A DNA stretch of 64,000 nt, taken from assembly GCA_032716605.1 (NCBI GenBank), contig CM064545.1:13210036-13274035 (forward strand). The letters run 5' to 3'. The notes beneath the pieces were generated by a model. It was given only the letters and a program-made list of their open reading frames with translations, did no database searches and was not told the origin of the DNA. The translations under genes were made by a program, and so were the position numbers. Below are positions 23,469-34,380 of this stretch, piece after piece (the stretch's first letter is position 1; every line of letters starts with the position of its first letter). This stretch comes from Paralithodes platypus. Taxonomy: Eukaryota; Arthropoda; Malacostraca; Decapoda; Lithodidae.

Positions 23469-23959
23469 GGTTCTCTAGACCGACTTAAGTCCACCCCCGC
23501 CAGACAAGGGTTAATAGGAAAATATCAATGAAACAAAAGATAATAAAACAACCAAACCAATGTGTGAACCGAAAGAAAGGGAGAATGCCATTTATGGGCA
23601 TGACATTTATAGCAGGATTGTACCATTCATTTTACAGTATCTTTTTTCTTTTTTTTAGTTTTATAATTTTTATCACTTTCAATAAATCTAAACATTAGAT
23701 CTATTCCATCACATTAGAAATTAATCACAGATTAAATACATACCAAACAACTAACATTGTTGTACTTTAATAGGGAGATACCATGAAACAGAGGATAATA
23801 AAAACAACCAAACCAATGTGTGAACCAAAAGCAAGCGAGAGGAATTGTCACATAATGTAATACTTTTCTAGCACCGGACGGACTGGTCATCCCCCTTTTA
23901 GTCTATTAAATGGAGGGTTGAGTGTATATGATAACATTTGTGTATAGTGTGCAACATAT

Positions 23960-24500
23960 CACGTTTATGAGATGGCTTGGGTGTGAAAGGGGGCCTTGTG
24001 GCCACTTGGCTCTCTGCAAACTCCCATTTTCATCTTGGTAGCATGTGTAAGGGATCTGCCTCATGTGTACCAGTGTGCAAATAAGAGAGAGAGAGAGATT
24101 GGCTGTGTAAGAGATCTGCCTCTCTCGTAACAGAGTCGTAGATATGTGAAATAGGCTACCTAGTGCTATAGTGGGACCAAGAACAATAGAGAATTTCAAA
24201 ATAAAATCAGATAGTCATATGGACGAAATGAGTTGGATGTGAAAGGGATCTGCCTTCTGTTGGCCACTTGTCTCTCTGCAGATTCCCATGTTTATCTTAG
24301 TTGCATGTGTAAGGGATCTGCCTCATTTGTAGCGGTGTGCAAACAAACGAGCGAAAGAGAGAGACTGGGTGTGTAAGGGATCTGCCTCTCTTCGTTTAGT
24401 AACAGAGATGTAGATGTGTGGAATAGGCTACCGAGTGCTATAGTGGGATCAAGAACAATAGAGTTCAACATAAAATTAGATAGGACGAGATGGGTTGGGT
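23960..24500 (+). repeat. CR1-type LINE 3' ends, right block
   Basis: Continuation of the array at 16860-17961 on the far side of the pogo-like element: tail units at about 23965 and 24235, and C-terminal codon remnants at about 24120-24220 and 24400-24490. The last unit runs into the dispersed repeat at GTGAAAGGCTGCCAC (24500). Confidence 0.75.
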
Positions 24501-26305
24501 GTGAAAGGCTGCCACAGGCGTGTCTGGCCACCATTTTGGATATCATATCAAAAGTTGCCCAATACAAAAATGCACCTTGTGTCAAAGTTTGGTCCCGATC
24601 TGACAAGCGGTTCCGGAGTTATTGAATAAAAACCGGACTAAATATAATATTATGGAAGAATGCAATACTCTTGAACCCCTGAAGACATTGCTTGCTGCAT
24701 GAGGGAGGAGGGAAGGTAAGTAACACCACACCTAAAAATTGTCAAAACTTTGAAGGTCCATAATATTGTTATTAACCCGTTGAGCCCCGGCTAGTTATAA
24801 TATTTTGTTCACCCCAGTCCCAATCCATTTTCACTTATTTTTTTTGTTTGCTAAAATGGAAGACAAGGATGAGAAATGAAAAAAAAAAAAAAAATCACCT
24901 CGGACATTTTTTTTTGGGGGGGGGGGACGGTTGGGGGGGGGGGGGGGGGGGGGAGCCTCAAAAAAAATTGTTGAGCCAAAATGGAAGAGAATGGTGAGAA
25001 ATGAACACAAAAATAAAAAAAAAATCATTTCGGTCATTTGGGGGGCGGGGGGGGGGGGGGGTTTCAATAGTTCGTCTCCCCCGCATGACCACCCGCCCGG
25101 GAGCACTAGGGTAAAAACTGAGTATGGCATTGTACGGCATACATCCTAAAGAGTATCTCACATAAATCGCAAGCCTCTAGCTCCCATACGACCGGAGTAA
25201 TGAAGGTTCAAAGTGGCGGTGAACTAGGGGTGTAAACTATCCCCACTAAGCCCACCACCACCAGCCGCGCGGCTGTCTCGGCCCGCTCACACCTACTGGC
25301 CCGGCTCCCACACACACTACGGTACCTCCCCCTCCTATTCTCCCGCCATTTCCTACCTTACGAGCCACGTAAGTGTTTTTTATATGTCGGACGCACGTGA
25401 TGCGTCGCTGGGAGTTGGTGATCAAAGACTGCCGACGCAACACGTGCGACGCTGGGTCTCAACGGGTTAAAGTAAGCATTTGGCAAAGGAAGGAATTGTT
25501 AAAAACCTTAGCCAATACTCTGCTATTCACCAAAAATATATTTGAATTATCATTATTATTTGGTAGGGTAGGTATGTATAGGTAGGTTGGTTACATAATT
25601 GGTGGAATTTGTAGGGACTCTAACTATTTTGAGAGAGTTAAATTTAATAAAATGTATGTATCTGAATGATGAAATTAAGAATTATTAAGCAAAACTAGGG
25701 GATGCGGGGAAGCCTATAGACTGAAGACTGAAAACGTTGTGTGGGTACCGAATACGGTTTTAAAGTAATTTAAGAAAATACAGTTTTCAATGCTGCGGCC
25801 AAACTATTCCACCAATTTCTATGTTTTTGGTACCAAAACGTTCGGAATTGCAAGCCTCGCCCACCTACACAAACATGGCTTTGATCATCCGTGTAGTTTT
25901 CAAGATGTGGATTATTAAGTGTATTTCGAGTTTTTTTCAAGATTGCCGAAAAAAAACCCCACGTGCAAAGCAAAACCTTTTCCATAACATTTGCGGAACA
26001 TAAGTAGTGGAGTTCATATGCCAAAGCCCAATCATTTCCTATGAGTGGGAGAGACGGTATTTAGGTTTCAATTTTTTCGGGAAATCGGCTGCCACGGACC
26101 TGTTTGGCCGCCATTTCGGATGTTTAACATATCAAAAGTTGCCCAATACAAAAACGCACCTTGTGTGAAAGTTTGATCCCGATCCAAAAAGCGATTCTGG
26201 AGTTAATGCATAAAAAATGGCGTGAAAAAATATTTTTTAAGAATAAGAAGATTTAATGATTACAATAGGGGTTCCCGCAGGGCTCAAACCCCTAATAATA
26301 GTAAT
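24500..26305. repeat. dispersed non-coding repeat, copy 2 (occupied form)
   Basis: From about 24690 it is collinear with 8812-9710, interrupted by the TTAA element at 24776-25466. The block 24500-24650 repeats the family's 3' part (GGCCACCATTTTGGAT, GTTTGGTCCCGATCTGAC), so this locus holds more than one unit head to tail. Confidence 0.8.
24776..25466. mobile_element. 691-bp TTAA-flanked MITE with poly(G) tracts
   Basis: TTAA at 24772-24775 and 25467-25470; the ends are CCCGTTGAGCCCCGGC and, inverted, CCCGTTGAGACCCAGC. Copy 1 of the host repeat has a single TTAA at the matching point. Inside, a roughly 125-bp unit (AAAATGGAAGA, GAGAAATGAA, poly(A), poly(G)) is duplicated. G runs at 24916-24953 and 25040-25071 could form G-quadruplexes. 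It has no coding capacity and is a piggyBac-type MITE by its ends. Confidence 0.9.
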
Positions 26306-26431
26306 ACTGTAGTAACGTTTTGTGGTACAAATACTAATATAATATATTATATTTTTATTCATTGTACCACAATGAAAATGTATTCACTTACTGTTGTTGG
26401 TTAGGAAGTCTGGGCGATGAGTGCAGTACAG

Positions 26432-26655
26432 AGATACTGGGAGATGAGTGCGGAGATACTGGGAGGTGAGTACGGAGATAATGGGAGATGAGTGCGGAGA
26501 TACTGGGAGATGAGTTCGGAGATACTGGGAGATGGGTGTGGAGATACTGGGAGGTGAGTACGGAGATACTAGGAGATGAGTGCGGAGATACTGGGAGATG
26601 AGTACGGAGATACTGGGAGATGAGTGCGGAGATACTGGGAGATGAGTGCTAAGAG
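26432..26655. repeat. 22-bp minisatellite, about ten units
   Basis: Unit GATGAGTGCGGAGATACTGG plus GA, repeated about ten times with point differences (GTG/GTA, TGC/TAC/TTC). The long open frame over it on the minus strand (SQYLRTHLPVSP-like repeats) follows from the period and the lack of stops and is not evidence of a gene. Confidence 0.9.
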
Positions 26656-26744
26656 GCTGACTGCTGAGCCTGATGTGACCCTGACCTTTCACTTAAACAC
26701 ATAATGTATAATAGGCACTTGAACTTATTGATAAACACTTTACC

Positions 26745-27150
26745 ACATTGTATGTAAAAATAATAACTGAATAATTATACACTTGTGTTGGCTTCACACA
26801 CTTGTATGTAAAAATAATAACTGAATATACACTTGTATTGGCTTCACACACTTGTATGTAAAATAATAACTGAATATACACTTGTGTTAGCTTCACATAC
26901 TTGTATGTAAAAATAATAACTGAATATACACTTGTATTGGCTTCACACACTTGTATGTAAAAATAATAACTGAATATACACTTGTGTTAGCTTCACACAC
27001 TTGTATGTAAAAATAATAACTGAATATACACTTGTGTTGGCTTCACACACTTGTATGTAAAAATAATAACTGAATATACACTTGTATTGGCTTCACACAC
27101 TTGTATGTAAAAATAATAACTGAATATACACTTGTGTTGGCTTCAAACAC
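26745..27150. repeat. 50-bp minisatellite, about eight units
   Basis: Each unit contains CACTTGT-TTGGCTTCACAC, ACTTGTATGTAAAAATAATA and ACTGAATATA. Units are nearly identical except GTGTTGG/GTATTGG/GTGTTAG. It lies just 3' of the minus-strand gene remnant at 27243. Confidence 0.95.
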
Positions 27151-27242
27151 TAATTTATATCGCACAAGGCACTTTCAATATTGATTATTCTTTGCTTATT
27201 ACATTACCTTAAAACTAAATCAGTTTCTGTTTTCTTGTATAT

Positions 27243-29050
27243 CTATTGATAATCAAAGAAGCCTCTCTCGCCCTCAGCTTCCTCGTCATTATCTACATCA
27301 CCCACTGGGTTAGGGTCATCAGCCACAGCCTCATCATCCGAATCTGGGTCATCAACATCAGACTCTGCCTCAGCCTCATGAGTAACACCCAGTATACTGT
27401 CCCAGTACCTACCCCGGATGTAGGGTGGCACCAGGTCTCCCACAAGTACTTTTATGTCCACCAACTTGGGTTTGGCCAGAGGGATGGGTTTGGTGTATTT
27501 CTGGGGAACATCATTGAGTGAGAGGTTGAAGGCTTTGTCCGCCCTCGGACCAGAACCCTTCACAATCCTCACAGATTCCCCCAAACCGTCTTCAATGGTG
27601 GCATAACTCGAGTCACAAACGAAGCCAGTCGGGTTGGTGTGGGACAAACGGAAGTAGGTTGCATCTATGAACCTTATAGCGGTGGGTTGCGGCGAGTACA
27701 TAACTTCTTAAGGCAGTCGTAATCTTTGAAGTCTTTTTGTTGCATTTTCGCAACCTCAAAGGGGTTAGACCTCTCACCTCCAGTCTTCTGGCTGGCCTTA
27801 ATGATTTTGATGTGTTCATCAGGCGTGAAAATGTAATTCAACTTCCTCATGTTCTTTTCAATAAGAGCAAAATCTCTATCTGAAGCCATGTAAGTATGAC
27901 CAGCCCTGAAATAGACTTGATAAATGTCCTTGAATCTACCAGAATTAATGAAGGAGAGGTAGAAGAGCAGCAGTGTAAAGTGTTTATTCTGCCCTGAACA
28001 GTTATCAGAGAACATGTATATCTCGTTGACTTCAGGAGGGACAAATTTATCAATGAACTTCTTGATGCAACTGCAAATTTTGACTGCCCCCCTCTTAGCT
28101 ATCACTTCGTCCCAAACAAACATATGCTCCTTTCCAGTCTTATAGTTGTGAATGTTAAAATTATATGTCCACATTTTTCTTTTATAAAAGGCGATTCCTG
28201 TCGATATCTTGGGGGTTGGAAGCGCTTGCTGAAGGTCCATGCAGAAAACCATGGTAGTGTCGGGAGTGTCAATGACGAGTTTATTGGGGAGCTTGTATCC
28301 AACTTCAGCCTTGGCCAGGTGGAGAGATTGCCTCACCTCGATTACCCTCTTCTCGCCCTCTGTCAGCGAAAAATCCTTACACTTAGTGGCATACACGTCA
28401 CAAGTTTTGCACATATTTTGGCGTAGTTTGTACAGCTTAAGATTGGAAAATTTGGCCTTCAGCACATTGTCATAATATAGCTAAATACAGGGCACCTCAC
28501 TGAGTACTTTTCTTCCAGCCACTCTTTATACAACTCATACATTTGGCACTTGCTAACCATATCAGTATCTAAATAATGCACATCTGGGGAGTTTAATGGC
28601 TGGTAATAGTAGGGAAACTTTTCACATGTTCCATTACTTTACAGTTACGTTCGTCCGCAACTTTACCGTGACTGCCAGGCTTGCCTCTACGATCAGATAT
28701 GGGGACACTTGTGGAGGTCATGTTGTTCAAGGCACGATCCAACCAGGCTCTAGGGATACCATGAATGTTTGCAAATGCCTGCTTACATACAGTGATAGGG
28801 ATGTCATTGACGGTTACGTGATAATGCCGAGTGCAGCTTTTTTGTTTCTCTACATTCTCAGTTCGCTTCCGTTTCACAGCCTGGGATGTAGTCTGTTTTT
28901 GGATTTAAACTGTCTGTGTATCCCAGCAGCCAGTCTTCCAAAAATCTGTGAAAATGGACTGAATGTTCTCTTCACCCACAAGATCAAAACATTTCGCAGC
29001 ACAGGTACAGGGAGGCCCCACTTTTCGCTCCGGCATTTTCCTCCCTGTAT
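27243..29050 (-). pseudogene. DUF7869-like protein, probably transposon-derived, broken
   Basis: Read on the minus strand from about 29050: a Cys-containing N-terminal part (CAAKCFDLVG, FWKTGCWDTQ), a basic stretch (KRKRTENVEKQK), then RGKPGSHGK, VKSFPTITSH and, from 28465, CKTCDVYATKCK, MDLQQALPTPKISTGIAFYK, MFSDNCSGQNKHFTLLL and SDRDFALIEKNMRKL, ending in an acidic tail. The spaced Asp residues in the last three motifs suggest an RNase H-like fold; the family is multicopy in invertebrate genomes and its role is unknown to me. Breaks: a stop near 28910, frameshifts near 28480 and 27690. The family name is from memory. Confidence 0.6.
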
Positions 29051-29209
29051 AAGCAGACGTATACTCAAGGCCTAAGTTTCTATTTGTTTTTGTTGAATTT
29101 TTCTTCCACTTTCGTTCGTTTCTCGACCTCTTTCGTACTCCAGAGGGTGACTATATCTCTGGTTGGTCACTTGCCTCGCCATCAGCCATGGTGGAGAATC
29201 GATACGAGC

Positions 29210-29290
29210 TGGCGTGAAAACTGAGGAGGGTGGTGGACGCTGATTGGCTGACAGGTGATGACGCATCATCATGGCGCCTGCTGTTTGGTG
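29210..29290 (-). promoter_or_regulatory. possible TATA-less promoter of the DUF7869-like gene
   Basis: GC-richer than its surroundings, with GATTGGCTGACAGG (an inverted CCAAT box) and TGATGACGCATCATCATGGC (a CRE/AP-1-like site), located 160-240 bp before the first recognisable codons on the minus strand. Suggestive only. Confidence 0.2.
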
Positions 29291-29345
29291 GCGTCTTTTG
29301 TCTCGGGACTTTGACTCAGTTTAGCACGGACTTTTCGGTCATGCG

Positions 29346-30770
29346 TTAGCTGGAAAAAAATCCTGCAATTATTCTGGGAAGATCGTCCTTATAGACACTT
29401 CCATGTCGATTTGAGGTAAATGCTTCTTCCACAGGCTCAAGCATGCCTTTGCCTATCTGAGGCAAGTGATAACTCAATTTCATCCGGCCCGTCGTTTGCC
29501 TCACTTCAGCAGGGGGCGCCACAATTGTTGTTGAGGTGCTTGTTGCTGGTGAACGCACATGTTCTGGGATTCGGCTTCTTTTTCCCCGTTTTCGAGCTCG
29601 TTCTTGGACTGGTTGGTGATCTCGTAAGCTGGGGGCAGGTGGTGTTGAGGATGTGTGAGAGTCTGTAGGCTTTGGGTGTTGAAGGAGAGTAGTAATTGGT
29701 GTTAGACTGGTCACACGTGTTGGTAGTTGGTCAGGTTTATAATTGTCTGCCCGGTTATGAGAGAGTGGTACGTTTTCTTCGACGCGTAGTGACTGCAGGT
29801 ATTCTACGGTGGCCGAATAGATGGGTGTCTTGACTATATTTCGGAACTCCCCGATTTCGTGGTTTGATGTCTGCCTGATTGCGCCAATTCTCTCCACTGT
29901 GTTATGGTTAGACGTGGTGATGTTTTGGTCAGCCCGCATCTCACCATCGCCTTCCAAAAAAATGTCCCGACCCCGGGGCTGAAAGTGGTAGTGGCAAGAG
30001 TTATGGTCCTGGTAGATTGGGGTCAGATGGCGGAGAAGGTAGGGGTATAGTTGGCCAGTGGTGTTAGGTGGTGCCTGGTGGTCGCAGGAGATGTGCAGCA
30101 GTAATGGTGTGGTAGAATGTAGGGCTGTATTGATTAGCTGGGTGGGCGACTTGATGTTCTGGGGGGTGCCATCCCGGATGAGGGCTATTCTTGCAATCTT
30201 CATATCTGCTGGAGGTTGGCTAGAGGTCGGTGATGTGGCTGTTGGTGGTGTGGTGGTCAGGTCGGAAGTGGTGCTCTGGGTCACGGTCACGGGGCTTTTG
30301 AGGGCTGTTGCGGACGCCGAAGTACCAGGGTTGGAGAGGGGCCATCGCGTGGAGGTGTGGCTTGGGTAGGTGGGTTGACCTGGGCTTGTTTCTTGATCCT
30401 GCTTTTGGGTTGATGGACTGCAGGTTCCCACTTTACAGGTGGTTTGATCATTTGGCCATGTCTGGTGTATGTTGGAAGTCTGGGAAAAGTGGGAGAAGCG
30501 GTTAAGGGGGGTGTTGGACGGAACCTAGGTTGTGAGTTTTGTCTCGGGGGCATAGAAGGAATAGGTTCGGAATTTGCTGATCTAGGGCTAGGGCGAAAAA
30601 GTGGAGTGGGTAGAGTGAGTATAGTTGCTGAAGAGGTAGAAGGAGGTGGAGTTTTAGGTGGAGGTACAAAAGGAATAGGTTGGGAATGTGTTGGTTCTGG
30701 ACTAGGGTGAATAAGGGGGATAGGTAGAGTGGGTGGAGGTGACAAAGGTAGAAGGATGAAGTGGCTTAGG
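29346..30770 (-). pseudogene. Gypsy-2 Pro-rich ORF after integrase
   Basis: Two overlapping minus-strand frames (30745-30287 and 30431-29346) form one protein with a frameshift near 30400. The N-terminal half is Pro/Ser/Thr-rich, the C-terminal half more mixed (IARIALIRDG, IYSATVEYLQSL, GRMKLSYHLPQIGKG, IIAGFFSS). No signal peptide, membrane anchor or cleavage site for an envelope is visible. Position after integrase and the similar ORF at 33.5-34.4 kb argue for an element accessory or structural protein; the function is not known. Confidence 0.5.
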
Positions 30771-30789
30771 TTGAGTTGGTTTAGGGTTG

Positions 30790-31682
30790 TGTCACGGGGT
30801 GGAAATTATCTTCGTTTATATAACCCTTCCCCTGATCTTATGAATTTTATGTAAAGCCTCAGTGAGCGATACACAACTACTGTATGCAGTAGAAATACAT
30901 ATTTATTATAGAGGTTACCTGATATGGGGACAACTGGCTTGATAATTAGCCTAATAACATGTGAACAGCCTGTAACCTAGCATATAAAGGTATAAATATC
31001 ATCATAGTTATTAAAGGCACTCTTAAAAATATATACACATGTAACAGGTAATTATATTTATTACTGATATGTGCAGAAATATGATAAGGCAAGCACTCAA
31101 GGATTCACACAGCCTATAGTCTGTTTACTCCTAGCCTAGCCTCTCTCAAAGCCTACTGATTTAACCTAACTTAACACAAAAGTCTAGCCTAGCCTAACTT
31201 TAAATACTGTACTGTAGAATACTAGAACACAAGGCTCAGTGATCAGCAGTCTATGACTAGTACCAGTAATGCAAAATATATGGTAATCTAACCTTCTCGC
31301 CTGATACTGTAGACTAAACTAAATCACTGACCTACATGTGTACAGTAGCCTATAACAGTCCTAACTGGTTACACACTGAATAGGCTATCTTACCTGGTAG
31401 TCACCCTAGGGACTTAAAAGCTCATAGGATGGTATTTGGCCCTCCAATATAGGAAAGCCCCAATCCTGCCTGCCCAAAACCAAGGTGATCACCCTCACTG
31501 CTCAGCCTCCACGTGTGTAATAATGCACATAACCCCAAGCGTGCATCTCCCTTCTCCGTGAAGGAAAACACACACTAAAAAAAAACTCATGAATGTAGCA
31601 GAAATCTGCAGAATATTGTACAAAACTCAACTATTAACATAATATGTCAACATAGGAATACAAATATGTGGTTACTACTACA
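30790..31682. mobile_element. 893-bp solo LTR
   Basis: Begins TGTCACGGGG, ends ACTACTACA, and is bracketed by the 5-bp duplication GGTTG (30785-30789 and 31683-31687). TG...CA ends with a 5-bp duplication are standard for LTR retrotransposons. No internal region or second LTR is present, as expected after LTR-LTR recombination. The host sequence on both sides is Pro-rich minus-strand coding DNA of Gypsy-2. The LTR's own family is not recognised. Confidence 0.7.
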
Positions 31683-31689
31683 GGTTGGT

Positions 31690-31874
31690 TGTGGATGAGA
31701 TGAGGTGGCAGGTTGAGGTGATTTGGGTCTAGTGAGGGGTTGAGTGAGACATGGGAAAGGAATGGGGGTGATGGGGTTGGAGATAGATTTAAATGGGGAG
31801 GGGGGGGGGGTGTAGTGGAAGGGAGTGGAAAAGGAAGAATGAGGGTAATTCGGCTGTGGAGGAGGTTGGGCTGG
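31690..31874 (-). pseudogene. Gypsy-2 Pro-rich linker
   Basis: Minus-strand Pro/Leu/Ser-rich reading without clear frame continuity, between the integrase C terminus and the solo LTR. A poly(G) run at 31800-31810 probably marks a frameshift. Confidence 0.4.
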
Positions 31875-33058
31875 TTAGAGGTTGAGTAGGTATAGTTTTA
31901 GGAGGAGGTGGAGGTTAAGGTTGAGAAGAGGGTTGAGTTGTGGCTTTAGTGAGGGTGGAAGGTTTGGGTTGGTAGATTTTAGATGGTGGTGGAGGTGGTG
32001 ATGCAGGAGGAAAAGGCATGTAGACAGGACGATCAGCTGGTTTAGATCCCTGAGGGGAGTAGGAAGTAGGATTGAGATTATGGTTAGGGGCAGTACACAT
32101 ATGTCATCAGTTTCAGCTAAAATAGTGATGTTCTTATCTAAAGGCTGGAAACGCTGCACAAACCTGTTCCTGTATGTACATGATTCCCCATGATAGTTGA
32201 AGGTGACCTGGTAGCAATTTGGTATGGTTAGTATTTCAAAATGGCCCTGGTATCTAGGCATTAGTTTAGAGGGTACTGGTAGTCGTGCCACCATGACGAG
32301 GTCTCCGACTTGATGAGGGCTGGTCTTGGAGGTCTCACCGGTCTTCAGGTCCTGGAGGTATTGCAGCTGACGAAGACGGTTGTGCAGATGTATGAGGTTG
32401 GTGTTGAGGGCAGGCGAAAGCTCGGAGGGGGAGATGAGGTGACGAAGTGGTAGCAGTAGAGGTGGTGTTCCAAAGATAATTTCGTGGGGCGTGGTTCCGT
32501 CTTCTCGGGGGCAGGTGTTCATTCCCCACTGGACAATTCTTACTTGGCTTGGCCAGTCGGTGGTGTTCATCTGTTGGAGCCGTGTTCGTATTTGGTTGGC
32601 AATCGTCTGGTGGCTTCTCTTGCAAATAGAGTTCCCTTTGGGCCAATATGGGGATGAATGGCTAATGAGGAACCCACATACTTCTGAGACCTGGGTCCAG
32701 ATTTGGCCGGTGAACTCAGGAGCAGTATCGGAGTGAATGGCTTGTGGGAGTCCGAAATACGGGAAGACATGTTGGAGAAGTGCTTCAGTGACGGCTAGGG
32801 CTGTATGTTCTTTGGCCGGACAGGCTATTACGTACTTGGAGTAAGTATCGACAAAGGTGATGATCACGTATCAGTATCCTTTGGCACTATCCATAGGTCC
32901 CATTACGTCCACGGCCAGGAGCTGCCATGGCTTGGAGGCAATCAATTTTCAGGAGGGTCCTGGGGTCCTGGTCTGGTCTTGACCGAGGGCTCAGACTTGA
33001 CAGGCTTCGGTGATCTTCTTGCCTGTGATGTAGGGTCGTGGCATCCAGTAGATGTCTT
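31875..33058 (-). pseudogene. Gypsy-2 integrase, catalytic Glu missing
   Basis: Integrase inserts the DNA copy of an LTR element. From about 33050 on the minus strand: YWMPRPYITGKKITEACQV, GPMDSAKGY, then ITFVDTYSKYVIA, IHSDTAPEF (second Asp) and HSSPYWPKGNSICKRSHQ, where Lys stands 36 residues after the Asp, in the place of the catalytic Glu. The C-terminal part (LMPRYQGHFEIL, YRNRFVQRFQPL) is typical. Three stops precede codon 1 of the open part, and the zinc-binding N terminus is cut off at 33058 by unrelated AATAAT-rich DNA. Confidence 0.8.
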
Positions 33059-33502
33059 GGAAGGTGGCTATTAATAATAAAAATAATACTAATAATATTT
33101 ATTCAGTTAGCATTTTACAATGTTGGTACCACATAATATGTTACAAATATGACACGTACCAGCTTTGCATAATTCCAACTAAGGATAGCCCAATAAGACC
33201 GTTAGGCATATTTCCATTGGGGTCCTTGTGGGATTAGGTTAGCTGGGGAAAAGGGGGAGGATAAAAAAAAAAGTAGATACTTTAGAGAAATTATTTCTAG
33301 GGGGTTATATTAATATGAATATCTTAAACCTAGGGAGAGCATGGGTGTATTAACTTCTAAGGTATATAACATCTACTTCTCGGATGTAAGAACATACATA
33401 GATATAATTATGGCTGTCTGATGTGTTGGCATTGGCTCAACGTAGGGACAGGGCATGGGTGTTTTTAATATGAATGTATATTCCTGTTCATCATCTTTGT
33501 AG
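33059..33502. other. no gene seen; possible Gypsy-1 3' LTR zone
   Basis: AT-rich sequence between the Gypsy-2 integrase and the Gypsy-1 accessory ORF. By position the Gypsy-1 3' LTR would be expected here, but no LTR pair is available for comparison. Confidence 0.3.
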
Positions 33503-34380
33503 TTAGAAGTGTAGGACACGAGGGGGTAGTGTACGTGAGGTGTGAAAAATGGTCAGTTTAGAAGGGGTATGTAGGTGCGGCCTGGAGCTGCTTAGCCCTG
33601 CGGGCTTGGGCCTGTCTGAATTGGCTGGCTCGGTCAGCTGGTCCTTTCGTTCTGTGGACCTTTCTTTCGGGTGTTTCTGTGTGGTGTTCGCTCGTGGCTT
33701 CTGTGGTGGGCTTCTTGTTCTGGGCCATTTTACTTCCCTCTCCTTCATTATAGGCTCGTCCTCGAGCCTCAAGGGTGAAGTAAAAAGAAGCATAGTCATG
33801 GTGGGTCATTTTAAGGGTATTTAGAAGGTTCCACCAAGCAAGAGAGCGACGGTCAGGTTTCTTTTGCAGGTCAATGTATACCTGTAAGAATGTGTGTTGT
33901 GGCGGGCGGCTACCCGGGCTTGATGTGGGCGTGGTACACGGGCCAAGTGTCCAGTGGGTTTTTTTAATTTAACCTTCCGTATGAATGGTTTGTAGCTTTC
34001 CCCCGTGGGGGTCGGAGTGAGGTGTGTGGGATTGACAGGAGGTCTGTTTAGTGTGGTGAATGGGTTACTAACCGAAGGGGGATTCACACGTGACAACAGA
34101 GCTGGGGATGAAGAGGGAATGTGAGTCTGGGTTTTGTTTGGTTTTCTTGGGCAGTGTTGTAGGTTGGGAAAATATAGTAAGGCAATGCGCAAGATCGGTT
34201 TAGGTAAGGTGGGTGAAGGAGGTGTGTGGGAAGGAGGGGGTGTGTGTGTTGTGTGGCTTGGGTCCTGAGTGTCAGAACGGGGTGTTATTTTTGTATCGCT
34301 GTCTTTAAATCTGATGGGTCTGTTGATTATTCTACCTCTGGCGGTCCTGGTGGGAAGGTAGATGTTTGTCGTGGGACTAG
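33503..34380 (-). pseudogene. Gypsy-1 Pro-rich ORF after integrase
   Basis: Minus-strand frames 34192-33821 and 33809-33503 read as one basic, Pro-rich protein with a stop between them (ILRIALLYFPNLQH, TGESYKPFIRKVKLKKPT, FTLEARGRAYNEGEG). RIALLYF parallels IARIALI in the Gypsy-2 ORF, so the two are likely related. No envelope features are visible. Confidence 0.45.

Larger units (their letters stand above)
20504..23510 (+). mobile_element. 480-bp-family TTAA MITE, copy 1, split by LINE A copy 2
   Basis: TTAA at 20500-20503 and 23511-23514. Without the LINE and one target duplication the element is 477 bp, close to the 480 bp of the copies at 37885-38364 and 41667-42146. Shared blocks include TATCCCTGAAAGGGC, GAGCTTTC-AATGACACC, TCTTGCAA and CGCCACATAGTCCA. 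The ends are CACCTTACGAGCGGG and, inverted, CCCTTGTCTGGCGGG. The flanks match 23703-23800, which has one TTAA and no insert. Confidence 0.85.
17964..23924. mobile_element. pogo/Tigger-like DNA transposon remnant, interrupted
   Basis: TA dinucleotides at 17962-17963 and 23925-23926 flank inverted ends CACTCGAACCTCCATT and, inverted, CACTCAACCCTCCATT (two mismatches in 16). Flanking sequence GTTGCAGG-TA and TA-TATGATAACAT is found joined, with one TA, at 17411-17430, which is an unoccupied site. TA duplication and these ends fit the pogo/Tigger branch of Tc1/mariner. No transposase reading is left. The interior holds a CR1 LINE and a TTAA element. An internal block near 20437-20500 is repeated at 23703-23770. 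Confidence 0.75.

Noticed and set aside
26384..27150. Long minus-strand open frames over the two minisatellites
   Set aside because: The frames arise because a 22-bp and a 50-bp period happen to lack stops. There is no start context, domain or neighbouring gene, and the DNA-level repeat explains them.
26432..27150. Possible CRISPR-like arrays
   Set aside because: The units are directly adjacent and similar over their whole length; there are no unique spacers, no leader and no cas gene, and the window is eukaryotic.
29346..34380. Envelope protein in the Gypsy-like elements (an errantivirus-like provirus)
   Set aside because: The ORFs after integrase are Pro-rich and have no visible signal peptide, fusion region, cleavage site or membrane anchor.
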